64,000 nucleotides of DNA from Dipteris shenzhenensis (taxonomy: Eukaryota; Polypodiophyta; Polypodiopsida; Gleicheniales), in assembly GCA_047967505.1 (NCBI GenBank), contig CM106538.1; one strand, written 5' to 3'. The notes under the pieces were generated by a model, which did not search any database, was not told the DNA's origin, and was given only the letters and a program-made list of their open reading frames with translations. Each line of letters begins with the position of its first letter. Position 1 is the stretch's first letter. Of this stretch, positions 1-10,342 are shown piece after piece. The translations under genes were made by a program, and so were the position numbers.

Positions 1-76
1 GTGTATTTCCGCACAGAGCTTGCTCTAGCGGGTTTCTTTCTTACTTAATAGAAGTCTCTTTTTGAAAAAAAAAAAT
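1..76 (+). mobile_element. LINE 3' tail, truncated by window edge
   Basis: The segment ends in a run of A and is nearly identical to the tail at about 6632-6692: both share the GCTTGCTCTAGCG..TTTCTTTCTTACTTAATAGAAGTCTC block followed by poly(A). The second copy directly follows recognisable LINE coding sequence, so this one is read as the 3' end of the same LINE family, plus strand, with the body off the left edge. Confidence 0.6.
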
Positions 77-199
77 TTTGGATTGTAGTAATATATGTGA
101 GTGATGAGGAGTGGGCAGAAGTTGTTTGGCTTCCAAAGGAAATGTGGCCTGAGTATGTGCTGAATGTAAAGGGGTGTAGAGACGGGGATTTTGAATAAA
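72..199 (+). other. short open frame without ATG, unrecognised
   Basis: A frame open from the LINE tail to a TAA at 197-199 reads like coding sequence (acidic and Trp-rich: DEEWAEVVW, then KEMWPEYVLN). It has no start codon and no recognised family. It may be an exon or element fragment trapped behind the LINE tail. Weak evidence. Confidence 0.15.
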
Positions 200-244
200 T
201 GCTTTTACCTTATGATTGTGTTGTTCAGTTTGCTTAAATGTGGG

Positions 245-340
245 TAAGGGTGGTTGTGAAGGCCGGCTAAGCTCTATCTTTTTTGTTCATCCACCGGGAT
301 TTGCAATGACTCTAATAAACCCACGCTTCTAAGGTGTTCA
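245..340 (-). mobile_element. possible gypsy integrase-linker fragment
   Basis: On the minus strand the words KDEHLRSVGLLESLQIP resemble the stretch between the integrase zinc finger and catalytic core of Ty3/gypsy polyproteins (usually a Lys/Arg-rich H..GLL..L.IP motif). The expected catalytic sequence after it is not readable. If right, it is the downstream part of the gypsy remnant at 590-1720, with the LINE piece between them. Confidence 0.35.
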
Positions 341-344
341 TCCT

Positions 345-588
345 TAGTAACCTAACAAATCCGGCAACCTACCACATCTGCATATAGTAGTATCTGTACC
401 ATCAAATCAGCCAATAGGGAGCCCTCTCCTCCTAGGCAATCCACAAAGGATGTGATCTCATCAATGTATAGCCTGAAGAGAGTTGGTGAGAGGGGGCAGC
501 CCTGCTTCACCCCTATGGTGCTCTCAACCCAATCTAATAGCCCCCCAGGAGTGCCGACTCACCCTCTGATGGACTCATACGTTGAGAT
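345..588 (-). mobile_element. LINE reverse transcriptase fragment
   Basis: The minus strand reads GVKQGCPLSPTLFRLYIDEI, then LLYADVV. These are RT motifs of plant non-LTR elements: the GxxQGCPLSP block and a YADD box that here has lost an Asp. Only about 80 codons remain. The piece joins directly to gypsy protease/RT-linker sequence near 588, so one element interrupts the other or they were joined by repair. Non-functional. Confidence 0.8.
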
Positions 589-1293
589 CCAGGTACTAAA
601 TCTATACGATGCTCTACTGCTTGTTCTGAAGGTAAACCTTCTAGCTGTTGTGCAAGGATTACATCGATGAAATCGTCTAAAAACGTTCTGAATTCACGGT
701 GTTCAAACACGCTTAAATCATTTTTGTTATTAACACAGACAACAAATGAAGAAAGCAGAATCAAAACACACTGATACACATCATAATGAGAAGTGTTTAT
801 TATATTCCAAAGCTGCATCGCAGATACAATAGGTCCCTGAGAAGAGGGAATATTATCATATTGAATACAAAATTGGGTGTCCTTGTCCAAAAAAGAGAGT
901 GTATGGTCTTTCCATCCAATCCAAATATCGTGGGTTTTAAACCACTCTATTCCGATTAACAAGTCCACATGTTCCAAGTGCATGACATAGCACGTAAGAG
1001 TAGCTGTGTAGTCTTGAATCCGGATAGAAAGTTCATCGACCTTACGATCCCAAAATTGCTTCCTAGCTAGAAGTTGCACCTCATAGGTGTGATCGTCGTG
1101 GACAGCCCATCCTCTGCACAAGTTTGTAGTTCACAAAACTGTGAGAGCTGCCAGGGTCAAAGAGAATGTGAACTCTTTGGTCCCTTACTTCTCCATAAAC
1201 TCGAAAAAGGTCATGGGGACTAAATAACGAATTATTACAAGTGCAATTACAAGAAAGTGGGCAGATAATGACATTTACAGGAATACCTGTCAT
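589..1293 (-). pseudogene. Ty3/gypsy protease and protease-RT linker remnant
   Basis: Read on the minus strand. A retropepsin-like segment has FDPGSSHSF at the catalytic position (the family norm is DSG or DTG, so the middle residue is Pro). It is followed by a beta-rich region with LLIGIEWF, a degenerate form of the LGM/IDWL strand, and by EHRIDLVPGS, the conserved linker just before RT. A frame change lies at about 1081-1121. Beyond EHRIDLVPGS the sequence turns into LINE RT, so the gypsy RT is missing. The missing RT and altered active site make this a dead fragment. Confidence 0.75.
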
Positions 1294-1362
1294 TGAAGCT
1301 TGGTTAGCTCCCTAAGCTTTGGTACCTTGTCCCGCATGGAGCTTTGGTCACGGTGCTTGCAT

Positions 1363-1720
1363 CTAGTTCTTGCGCTTAGGACAATCATTCCGAGTGTGGC
1401 CCCACTCGCAAATAAAACAACGTCCTTCTTTCTTTAACTTCAAGATACGTAGGAAGCGGGCTCTACCATTCTTTGTCTGTGTCGAGTTCCTCTTGGAGGC
1501 GTTGTCAATTGACTTCGACTCCCCGGTACCAGTTGTTGACTGGAAGAACTTCCTCTTGTTCTTTCCACTCATGTCGGCAGTAGTGGGTTCCCTTTACACT
1601 GGCCATGGTATCATCATAGATGTGCGCATAGTTCATGGCACGGCTTGGTATCTGACGTGTACTTGGATACACAAGACTAGCTCAGGTAGCCTGGGGAGGC
1701 TTAGGGCTAGTGTCTGAGGG
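1363..1720 (-). pseudogene. Ty3/gypsy Gag C-terminal remnant with zinc knuckle
   Basis: Minus-strand Lys/Arg-rich segment ending in a nucleocapsid-type knuckle, CFICEWGHTRNDC. The spacing is CX2CX3HX4C, one residue shorter than the usual CX2CX4HX4C. Upstream of the ATG near 1572, another frame continues the Gag tail (AMNYAHIYDDTMASV), so there is a frameshift at about 1570. It is the upstream partner of the protease at 589-1293. Gag would coat RNA in particles; this copy is broken. Confidence 0.65.
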
Positions 1721-2589
1721 AAGGGGGGGCTTCCTAACACTTCCGGAAGTATTACCGAAGGCCTAGGGCCACTGGTGCGAGAAGCGAGTAAGACATGCCA
1801 TAAGTGTCACGGATGGTGTGTAGGCGACGGATGGTATGTAGGCGAGTGCTTGTCGATGGTGTCAACTATGTGCAAGCGGTACAAGTGCTGAAGTGATGTG
1901 AGCAAGAAGAAGACCAAAGCGGAACAACATCACGAAAGCCAACCCTCGATATGAACTGTAAGAACTTCAAGCACATGACACAGGTCCGTTGTACCAGGTG
2001 AAGGGAGAGGAGGGGGGGGGAAAGAACACAACGGAAAGAGATTTTAGAGTAGCGTGCAGAGATGGAGAGTAGCATAACTCATCAGAAAGCAAGATGATGG
2101 ATACACCCCTAGAAGATACACACGAGGCGAGCTCTTGACTCTCGCCTCTCACTCCTTCACTCACGCCTTTTTCCCCTGCCAGAATGTCCCTCCCCCTTTT
2201 CCCTTTCCCCCTCTTCACCTTCTCCTCCTCTGCTCCACCCCCCGCTACCCCTCTCCTCTCCTTCTTCCTATTGGATGTCTTCTTGCACCCTTAGCCATCC
2301 TTAGCCATTCCACCGTTTGTGGGCCGCTCTGTCCTTTATGGCTTCCGCAACACTCCAGCCTGTCCTGGGTCAGTGAATCCCATGCTCCATGTGTTCTCCT
2401 GATCTCCTGACACTAGTTGGTTGAGAGGGTTGGTGCACCGCCTATGCCTCTTAACTGTTGGACTGCTTCCCATGTGCACCAACAGGTGTATCCCGTGTAC
2501 CATTGCGCCAGTACTTCCCTCTGATTGATTTTGACCATGGTGAGTCGAGGTTGAGGTTTGGCACTCTTCAGTCATGTATTGCTTCCGTC
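1721..2589. other. no recognisable gene
   Basis: Mixed sequence with pyrimidine-rich patches at about 2155-2270 (C/T-rich on plus). Short ORFs here overlap on both strands, are low in complexity, and resemble no family I know. Confidence 0.5.
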
Positions 2590-2722
2590 ATACCCAAGTC
2601 ATGTCCAGGTCAAGTCATGTCCAAGTCTGTTCCATGTCATGTCCAAGTCATGTCCATGTCAAGTCATGTCCAAGTCTGTTCCATGTCACGTCCGAGTCAT
2701 GTCCATGTCAAGTCATGTCACC
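2590..2722 (+). repeat. 49-bp tandem repeat with about 10-bp subrepeats
   Basis: Units start at 2611, 2660 and 2709 (period 49). The first two are full length with a few substitutions, the third is partial. Each unit is itself built from variants of GTCATGTCCA, so it probably grew from a shorter repeat by slippage. Confidence 0.85.
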
Positions 2723-3134
2723 AAGATGTGAACATATGTGAACACGCTGCGACTAGGTATGACCAAGGTCTAACAACTTGGCATGTTGCTGAGGTGACCA
2801 TGACGTGACCCAGGTGTGACTCTTGGTGGGTCTCCATAAACTTTGAGTACAACAGATCCCACGCCACTATCATTCACCGTCCCGGTGAATGACTGAGGAT
2901 CTGTGTGAGAGAAAGTTAAGTGTAAATTACAAATAAGAAAGTGACCTTGTGGTTGACATCCCAAAATTGAAAAGAAAGGGCTCATGGCCTTACAACTATA
3001 AAACTGAAAAAAAAACTGGCTCATGGCCATACAACTCCAAAATTCCTTATTTACATGAGAATCCAAATGTACAGAGCACGTAAAAAGAAATGCCGAACTA
3101 AAAGATCTAGGAGCTACTGCTTGCTGGATGAAGG
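2723..3134. other. no recognisable gene
   Basis: Nothing recognised. A short duplication is visible at about 2970-3035 (two copies of a GGCTCATGGCC..ACAACT segment), and the end overlaps the 3' part of the minus-strand ORF block. Confidence 0.4.
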
Positions 3135-3567
3135 TCAGGGAGGGGGAGGGGGTGGGTGTGGTGGGTGTGCTGATGTTCTGGGGCTGGTCCTTGCCTCTTC
3201 CTCGACTGTGTCCATGAGGTTGCGGATGTCCTCGTATTTGGATTTATATCTGTGGTAGCCAGACCTATAATGATCACATCGAGATTTGAGAGCAGCATTT
3301 TCAGCTTGCAGCCCATGGAAGTTGTCCTGCAACTTGGAATGTGAAACTTGGAGATGGTCCTCCTCCTCGAGAATCTGCTTCATCTGACTCCGCACCACCT
3401 CCACCTGTTGATCCACAGTATGCTTATCCTCAACCAGTGAGGTGTATCTGTCCTTATAGGGCTGCAAGCTCCCGCTAGATCTGAGCCTGTTGGGCTGAAT
3501 GATTGTCCTCCAAAACTTTCTTGGTGGCTGTCCACTCTGCCTCCTTTGCTGCAAGACATTGCTGAAA
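3135..3567 (-). pseudogene. coiled-coil tail of the 3568-5997 ORF, cut off by stops
   Basis: After the TAG that ends the long ORF, the same frame continues the coiled-coil pattern (FQQCLAAKEAEWTATKK) to further TAG and TAA codons. A shifted frame then carries a heptad-rich, highly charged stretch (TVDQQVEVVRSQMKQILEEE, then LQAENAALKSR) and ends in a Pro/His-rich tail. The simplest reading is that the original protein was about 140 residues longer and has lost its end to stops plus a frameshift near 3450. Confidence 0.55.
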
Positions 3568-5997
3568 CTAGTCCTGCTGAGTTTTCCACGCAGCCTCCCT
3601 TGCCTGTAGAATTGCTCCCCACTCCGCTTCTTTCACCTGCAATGTTGTATCCCATTCTTTATGCATGCTGGCTACCTGCTTCTCATGTTCCAAGCGGAGG
3701 TGTTGCTTCTGGGACAGAAGCTTGCAAACCTGACCCGTAGTATTAAAGAGGGAGGCACCCATCTGAATGAAGCCGTCATCTATAATGTGCTGAGCCATAT
3801 GAAGGGATCTTTTAACCCATGCATACCTGTCCCGATAGGTCATTCGGTCAGCCATGTCAATAAGTTCGCCATATTCCTCGAAGGCTGCTTTCATCCCCTC
3901 TTGCTCTAGGTCCTCGAGAGCTGCCACTGGAGCCAGTGTGTCGATGTCTAGGTAACAGCTTGGAGCTTGGGATACTTTCTTGTTGGAAGCGATTGTCTCT
4001 TGCAAGGGAAGTGTGAAAATTTGGTCCAGGTCCTCCTCCTCCATGCAAACAGGAGACCGCTTCTGCTTTAATGCATACAGTAGCCGTTTGTGTTCTTGGC
4101 TCTGTTCCTCTATCTGGGCCTCATGGGTGAATAGATCTCCTGAGGAGGTTGCGAAGTAGGTATCCAACATATCATTTTGAGGAAGTGGAGGACAATCTGC
4201 TTGAAAAGGTATCTTACCCCCAGCAAAAATAACATCGCCAGGTCGAGTTTCCAGTAAGTCCTGTTCAGCAGCCTCCATACTTGGTTCAGGGGTCACTCGT
4301 CGAGACACCCGGGGTGGTGTCTTCGCATCACCAGTGGCTCCCAAAGTAAGATTCAAGTTCAATAACCTGTGTCGCTCTGATGCCTCTCCATCATGAGATT
4401 CCAAGGCAGAGGTGCCTGCTGCCGTAACTTCTGTCGAGAGATCCCCCTGAGTTGGGGGGCCAATGTGCATATCTTTGCACCCTACTGACCCTGATGAGAT
4501 GATCGGAGGGGGAATGGTCATGACTGCGGGGGAGGTAAGTGGTAATGTCATGCCATGGTGGGTGAGACCTGAGGAGGGCAGGGGAGTGACCGGAAGAACA
4601 TCATCAGGGAAATCAAAATCTGCCTCGAAGGGGATGGATGGAGAGGCGACTCCTGCATGAGCAACGGATGGCAAAGCTCCAGAGGCTGGCCCAAGAGGGG
4701 ATGGCTCAGAAACCTGTGCTGCAGATGTGGGTGTAGCAAGAGTGGGTATGAAGACTGGAGAGGAAGAGAGGACAGAGACTGATGCAGCAGAGGCCGAGGA
4801 TGATGGGGCCGCACTAAGGGTCAGTGGAGCTGATCTCAAGTGGGGGATCATAGGAGCGGAGGGTGGGCGGTGAGGAGAAGATGAAGTATGTGAAGGTGGA
4901 GGAAAAAGTGCAGGCGTTGCAGCCCGCCACTGGTGCAAGAGGTAGGTGAGGTGAGGTCCACAAGTACAGGTGTGTGTGCTTCTGCATGTGCGATTTCGAA
5001 CAGTGGCCCAGAATGAAGAATAAAAGAGGGATGCAAAATCATACTGAGTGATGGTGAAGAGAGCATTGAGAGCAGGACGGATACCTTTCGTGATATAGTA
5101 ATGCCCGGGTGCTGAATAGAAGCGAGTGAAGAAGTAGCGTGTGATCACTGCTTCTCTGCTTCCACCTTTCAAAACCTTTTTGCAATCATATCCCCTCCTG
5201 TTGGGTTTGCACTGTGAAAGGAATGAAAGAAGATGTGGTGAATCGTCGGAAGGAGGCTGAATAGGGAGAGCAGGGAGCCCCATGTACTGTGAGACCAAAT
5301 TGGGTGTGAGAAGCTGCCTGGAGCCCATGAACTCAAAAGTGTCTGTGACAGAGTCATAAGATCTGATGAATCCTGTACACAGTTCCACATCCACAGGAGG
5401 GAAGATGACCTTGTCGAACTCAGTTAGACCCAGGGTCTGGATCTCGGAAGATGTCAATACCGAGGATAGTTTGAGGTTTGGATCAAGAAGAGGTTTAAAC
5501 ATAACCCGAATGTGGGAGAGAGGAGGGGTGGTTATCAAAGGGCTCTGTATCTCTGTTGGCCCACCCGACCCTTCTGAATGTGGTCTTCTTGCAGAGGGGG
5601 TGTAATCTGAGCCCCCATGGTCGGAAGAAGAGGCACTCGAGCTCTGAGAGTGGAAAAGAACCCCCCGCTGCTGTCTTGATTGTGGTGGCTCTCCATCCGA
5701 GATGATAGTGATGTCCGGACCAAGATGGGAATGCATCACTGATGAAGACGGCCCTGCTGATGAAGTCGGCCCTACCGATGAAATTGGCCCTACCGATGAA
5801 ATTGGCCTTGCTGATGAAGTTAGCTCTGTTGATGAAGTCGGCCTTGCTGATGGAGTCGGCCCAGCTGTAGAGGCTGTAGGCATGGGTGAGATCATGTGCA
5901 CTGCAGAGGCTGCCTGAGACGTCATGGCGGTATAGAAAGGGATGAAGAGCTTATCTCTGGGCAACCGTGGCTTATACTTGGACTTCTTCTCGAGCAT
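3568..5997 (-). CDS. long Pro/Ser/Thr-rich protein with coiled-coil C-terminus, unknown function
   Basis: The start chosen is the ATG at 5997 (MLEKKSKYKPRL); the frame stays open upstream only through low-complexity repeat, and a second ATG lies at 5925. From N to C: a Ser/Pro hexapeptide repeat tract; an ordered region of about 170 residues (from FKPLLDPNLKLSSVL to HLTYLLHQWRAATP) containing FEFMGSRQLLTPNLVSQYMG; a long Pro/Ser/Ala-rich linker; and a charged, helical C-terminus (MADRMTYRDRYAWVKRSL, then AEWGAILQAREAAW) that looks like a coiled coil. The ordered region recalls plant-mobile-domain or Gag-like proteins of plant transposons, but this is a pattern impression only. No pol genes flank it. 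It may be a domesticated or stranded element gene, probably truncated. Confidence 0.45.
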   Translation of the reverse strand: MLEKKSKYKPRLPRDKLFIPFYTAMTSQAASAVHMISPMPTASTAGPTPSARPTSSTELTSSARPISSVGPISSVGPTSSAGPSSSVMHSHLGPDITIISDGEPPQSRQQRGVLFHSQSSSASSSDHGGSDYTPSARRPHSEGSGGPTEIQSPLITTPPLSHIRVMFKPLLDPNLKLSSVLTSSEIQTLGLTEFDKVIFPPVDVELCTGFIRSYDSVTDTFEFMGSRQLLTPNLVSQYMGLPALPIQPPSDDSPHLLSFLSQCKPNRRGYDCKKVLKGGSREAVITRYFFTRFYSAPGHYYITKGIRPALNALFTITQYDFASLFYSSFWATVRNRTCRSTHTCTCGPHLTYLLHQWRAATPALFPPPSHTSSSPHRPPSAPMIPHLRSAPLTLSAAPSSSASAASVSVLSSSPVFIPTLATPTSAAQVSEPSPLGPASGALPSVAHAGVASPSIPFEADFDFPDDVLPVTPLPSSGLTHHGMTLPLTSPAVMTIPPPIISSGSVGCKDMHIGPPTQGDLSTEVTAAGTSALESHDGEASERHRLLNLNLTLGATGDAKTPPRVSRRVTPEPSMEAAEQDLLETRPGDVIFAGGKIPFQADCPPLPQNDMLDTYFATSSGDLFTHEAQIEEQSQEHKRLLYALKQKRSPVCMEEEDLDQIFTLPLQETIASNKKVSQAPSCYLDIDTLAPVAALEDLEQEGMKAAFEEYGELIDMADRMTYRDRYAWVKRSLHMAQHIIDDGFIQMGASLFNTTGQVCKLLSQKQHLRLEHEKQVASMHKEWDTTLQVKEAEWGAILQAREAAWKTQQD
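5743..5865 (-). repeat. 18-bp tandem repeat encoding a hexapeptide
   Basis: About seven units of the GGCCCTGCTGATGAAGTC type lie inside the long ORF. In its frame they encode variants of SSARPT/SSVGPI, a Ser/Pro-rich tract near the N-terminus. The period of 18 keeps the frame. Confidence 0.8.
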
Positions 5998-6019
5998 GAA
6001 GAAGAAACAAGAGGTGAAG

Positions 6020-6283
6020 TAGAAGCTAATGACGAAGCAGGAAGGGGAGCTGATGACGAAGCAGGAAGGTGAGTGATGACAAGGCAAGAAAGGAAGCAGG
6101 AAGGGAAGGGGAGCTGATGACGAGGCAAGAAGGAAAGCAGGAAAGGAAGGGGAGCTGATGTTGAAGCAGGGGGTGAGCTGATGACAGGAAGGTCAAGAAC
6201 GAAAGGGGAACTGATGACGAAGTAGGAAGTGAGATGATAACAAGAAGGGGAGCTGAGGCAAGAAGGTGAGCTGATGACGAGGC
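6020..6283. repeat. degenerate tandem repeat upstream of the long ORF
   Basis: GGGGAGCTGATGACGAAG and AGGAAGGAAGC modules recur with variable spacing (about 24-45 bp) right up to the LINE insertion. The region is open on minus only because of the repeat, which is why I did not extend the ORF start into it. Confidence 0.7.
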
Positions 6284-6695
6284 TAGAAACAAGTTGGCCA
6301 GGGTCAACCAGGTCCTCTTGGCCATGGCCTGGTTTGTTTGTTCGTGTTGGTGCTATTCTAGGAACTGCATCACTCAGCTCAGGAGACCGATCAGAAATTT
6401 TCTTTGGAGTGGGCTTGATGGCACAGCAGATACCTTAGCCAGGGTGGCTTGGGAGACCCTCATCCTCCCTACACAGGAAGGGGGTCTCAATATTATTGAT
6501 CCAGATTTGTAGTGCAGAGCTTTACTTTGCAAGATGATGGTGCAGGGACTTATGCTAGGGCAGGGACCGTGGAAGGCCTTTCAGGGGGTTTTATTTATCC
6601 TCATGATTTCATGATGTTGTATTTTCACTTAGAGCTTGCTCTAGCGAGTTTCTTTCTTACTTAATAGAAGTCTCCTTTTTGGAAAAAAAAAAACT
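6284..6695 (+). mobile_element. 5'-truncated LINE 3' end
   Basis: Plus-strand coding sequence LARVNQVLLAMAWF, then LRRPIRNFLWSG and LARVAWETLILPTQEGGL matches the region after the RT core of plant L1-type LINEs. The frame has a TAG at 6510-6512 where Gln is expected, then continues (CRALLCKMMVQGL). The 3' UTR ends with the TCTAGCGAGTTTCTTTC block and poly(A) at about 6683-6692. It is 5'-truncated, as is usual for LINE insertions, and abuts the repeat upstream of the long minus-strand ORF. Confidence 0.85.
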
Positions 6696-9199
6696 AAGTG
6701 CGAAGAATTTCCTTTCCATAACATGACATGCATAAAAGGGTCTGGTAGTATGAAGGTACCGCGTCATGGTCCATCGTTTTCATTCTCTCTGGCATCGTTG
6801 AAAGGGCAAAAGCAGATGTAGGTGTTTTCCTTCTCGAACTCTCCTAGCACCAAGTAGCCCATCACTTGCCTTACAAGGTATTTTTGCCTGCCTTCAAAAT
6901 ACCTTTACAATCTGGTTGTAGTGCCTTCACTATGTATTTTTGCCATCGTAACGCCTCATTCGTTTACGTTGCACCTCGTGTTTTGTTTCCCTGTGTGCGC
7001 TTTATTTTAAAATGTTGCACCTCGCGTTGCGTTTCTGTGTGTGCTGAAATGTGATCTTGCTCTCTCGTGGAATGTAAGGCTTGCATGCGTCATTACTTAC
7101 GCACTTGCATCAGATCAATCTCGGCCTTGAAGCGGTGCCTCCCATGGCGCATTGGCCGAAACTGCTTTACATCATCGTGCAAGAGAGACACAGACAACCA
7201 ATCTTTTCCGGTATACACGGTCCGTCTTGCAGAGTACATTACAACTTCTTGGATGCAAAGCACAACGTGCGTGCTGTTTATTTCATGGAGTACTACGAGG
7301 CGAAATAAAGATGGCGCGTTTGTTCACAAATTCATGGACCTCTACGCCAAGCTAGTGACCGCAGAAGGTTTCCTGTCTCCATGTCGGCTGTCCACAGGTC
7401 TAACCCAGCGACTACGTAAACGATATCGTCCTAAGTTGTTTTCGTTTCCTGTCTCTTAATTTATTTTGTATGACAGAGGTGTATCCATGCTCCGGCTGTG
7501 CAAAGTACGAACTGCGCAGAACCGTTTCCATTTCCCAAGTGCACCGTATTATATAACTTATCACTTGGCCGCCTCCATGTTTCTTTGTTTATGATTATAT
7601 ATATTCACTTTAATATACCCTTGCCCTCCGTGTGGAAAACAACTCAACGGTCTCTCGAATAGGCTCTTCTCCCTCGCCTCATTTACCCAAAGATTTTACG
7701 CGGCTGTTTTGCTGCACCACCATACTCGCACGAGTAGCATGCGGATCCTAAAATGTTCTCTTCACCAAATCATCATCTACAAACAAAGGTGTGCACTGCT
7801 AAGGCCATTTCTAGCATTCAACAAAGTACAGAGAAGGGCCTAGTTCGACTTCTATGCCCCAAACTTTCACATATTTGCATTCTTAAACATGGTTTCAAAG
7901 GATCTAAATTGGATTCAATTTTATCTCGATATTCCAAATTTGCCAAAGCAGAGATGATTCATAAAATCCTTGCAACCTACAATTTCTTTCTTTCCACTAT
8001 GTAGTTTACTTGTCATTCTACTGTCTTCCAACTTAGTATTCTCGCTATGGGTGAGTGATAGTGGAAATGTACTTTAGAATACCTTGTTGAATGGGTGTCT
8101 TTGATGTTTGCACATCAAGTTGTATGGATGGTAAAGAAAACATCATACATAGATTTATCAAGGGAGTTCTAAGTATTTAAGCTTCTTGCTTTGGATAACT
8201 TATGGACTTCAAGCTCACAGACCAAAAGTGTGATATAATAGCACAAAATGTGAAGAAAAAGAAGAGCTCCATAGATCAAAACATGCCTCAAACCTAGTGG
8301 TAGGACATGGAAAAGTAATTGTTCATTTGCTAATCGACATTTTTTCCCCTTCATAGCAGTAGCACCACCACCATGGCATGTATTCTCTCATATCTCACAT
8401 TGCTAGAGCCCTTCCTTGGGCCCACATTCCAGCTTTGGTGCTTGGGCAACCATGGCTATTGCCACCATCGTGCTAGCAACCCTCATCACCACAAACCTCT
8501 AGCCATGCCATCCACTACACCCTCCATCACCACAAACCTCATTCTATCACACCCATTTTACTAATGACCTCCGAAGTCCATCTCACTGCATAACTTGAAC
8601 AATCGCAATAGTGGTGGGTCACTTTCCACTAACAAATTTGACATCCACTCTAGCTTCCCACTGTATCCTCCCCTCGCCATGTAGTTTCCATTTAGTTTTT
8701 TTGAACCTTGACATGGGTTGTCATTCGATTTTGTAATCCTTGCCAACATCTCCTACAAAGTTGCATCCATTGGCACTCGATCCTCACCACCATTTTATGA
8801 AGGTGACCAAAACATGATTTGATCGTTGTCATTGTCAAGTTTCTTGTTCTAAGCTGCTTGCCTCATTCTTTCACACCTAGCAACCCTAGCAAGGTGCCTC
8901 CTTCGAGCCCTTCTCCGTCACCGTCATGATAGGTTTTTCCCTCCATTTCATCGATGTTGGCAGTGTATGTAGGCAAATTCGTCGAGGGACGATTAAGCAT
9001 CCTATATTTTTTCCTTCACCCTCTAGCTATTTGGGTGGTTCTTCTTGAATGAGTGTGGCTTTGTGCAGCTCTGCTAGCAAGGGCTATGCAACACATGTAA
9101 TGGGCCTATAATACCTTGTGGACGTTTCATGATAGGTGTTGGACCTCATTGATGCTTATTTTGGTCTCAAGTTGCAATTGGCTACTTAGTAGGCCTTCA
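6696..9199. other. 2.5 kb without a supported gene
   Basis: AT-rich spacer. The longest frame (7067-7459, plus) has ordinary composition but no domain I recognise, and overlapping frames compete with it. I see no LTR ends, primer sites or RNA genes. Confidence 0.5.
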
Positions 9200-9280
9200 T
9201 TTAAACATCAACATAATATATAAATATATGTAAATATAAATATAAGTATATATATTTATGTATGTATGTATATATATATA

Positions 9281-9362
<82 letters not shown>

Positions 9363-9440
9363 TATATAGTATATTAATATATAATATTATGTAAAATATA
9401 TAATATACTATATATATCTAATATATTATAATATATAATA
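9200..9440. repeat. compound microsatellite (TATG/CT/TA/CA)
   Basis: A TATG/TA-rich lead-in is followed by (CT)n at 9284-9318, (TA)n at 9319-9345 and (CA)n at 9346-9362, then AT-rich sequence. The order CT, TA, CA recurs at 14,048-14,157 in a different arrangement. Confidence 0.95.
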
Positions 9441-9551
9441 TATATTAAGTAATAGATAATGTGTGTGTGCGTTAGCAATATGTCAGAGTGCGTCAGATGC
9501 TTGTGCCGTTGGAGGTGGTGGCCTCCACCCCTCAATCTTGCATGGAGAAAT

Positions 9552-9552
<1 letters not shown>

Positions 9553-9588
<36 letters not shown>
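9553..9588. repeat. (CT)n microsatellite
   Basis: About 18 uninterrupted CT units, followed by an AT-rich stretch. Confidence 0.95.
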
Positions 9589-9589
<1 letters not shown>

Positions 9590-9716
9590 AATATATATAT
9601 ATAGTATTATATATTATATATATTAATATATTATATCTAAAATATATAATATATAGTATATATCTAATATAGGAGTAGCAGGTACTATGGATCCTTTGAC
9701 TATAATAAATATTATA

Positions 9717-9719
<3 letters not shown>

Positions 9720-9776
<57 letters not shown>
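9720..9776. repeat. (TC)n microsatellite
   Basis: About 28 uninterrupted TC units. The RERERE and SLSLSL frames here are artefacts of the repeat. Confidence 0.95.
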
Positions 9777-9780
<4 letters not shown>

Positions 9781-10285
9781 CCCTTTTTGAGGGGGGCCAA
9801 CTAGATGAAATGCCTGGGGCCATTAGAGGATGAAATGCACTGCATGTCATCCCTTGCCTCTATTTTCGCACCCGATCTCTACGTGATGGTCCGTAACTCC
9901 CTGGAGCATTCACTACGCCTCTCGTTTTGCACCTCCAAGCGACACGTGTCCAAATGCGCATCTCGATCCCCGCCTCCAAGCATTTACTATGCCTCCTCAA
10001 CCTCGTCTTCCCACCCACTGTCACCATGTGGTGGCTTTTGCCCTTCATGCTGGTCAGTTCTTTGCACACAACCACGTGTCCTCTCCACGACCAGTGTGCC
10101 TTCTTGAACCTCCCACCCCAACTTTCGAGCCTCGTCGAACCTCCACAACCCTCCCGAACCTCCAAACTCCTATGCTAGCAACTATGGGATTTGTCTCCTT
10201 TCTATATATTAAGACCACATAAACACAAACATCCACACAGAGAGATACACATGTAAAATAACACCACATGCACGTGTGTGTATCT

Positions 10286-10289
<4 letters not shown>

Positions 10290-10339
<50 letters not shown>
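10290..10339. repeat. (CT)n microsatellite
   Basis: About 25 uninterrupted CT units. Confidence 0.95.

Positions 10340-10342
<3 letters not shown>

Noticed and set aside
2590-2722. CRISPR-like direct repeats
   Set aside because: Contiguous tandem units without unique spacers, in eukaryotic sequence.
7067-7459. 130-codon frame
   Set aside because: Three overlapping frames of similar length, no domain, no supporting promoter; not enough to call a gene.
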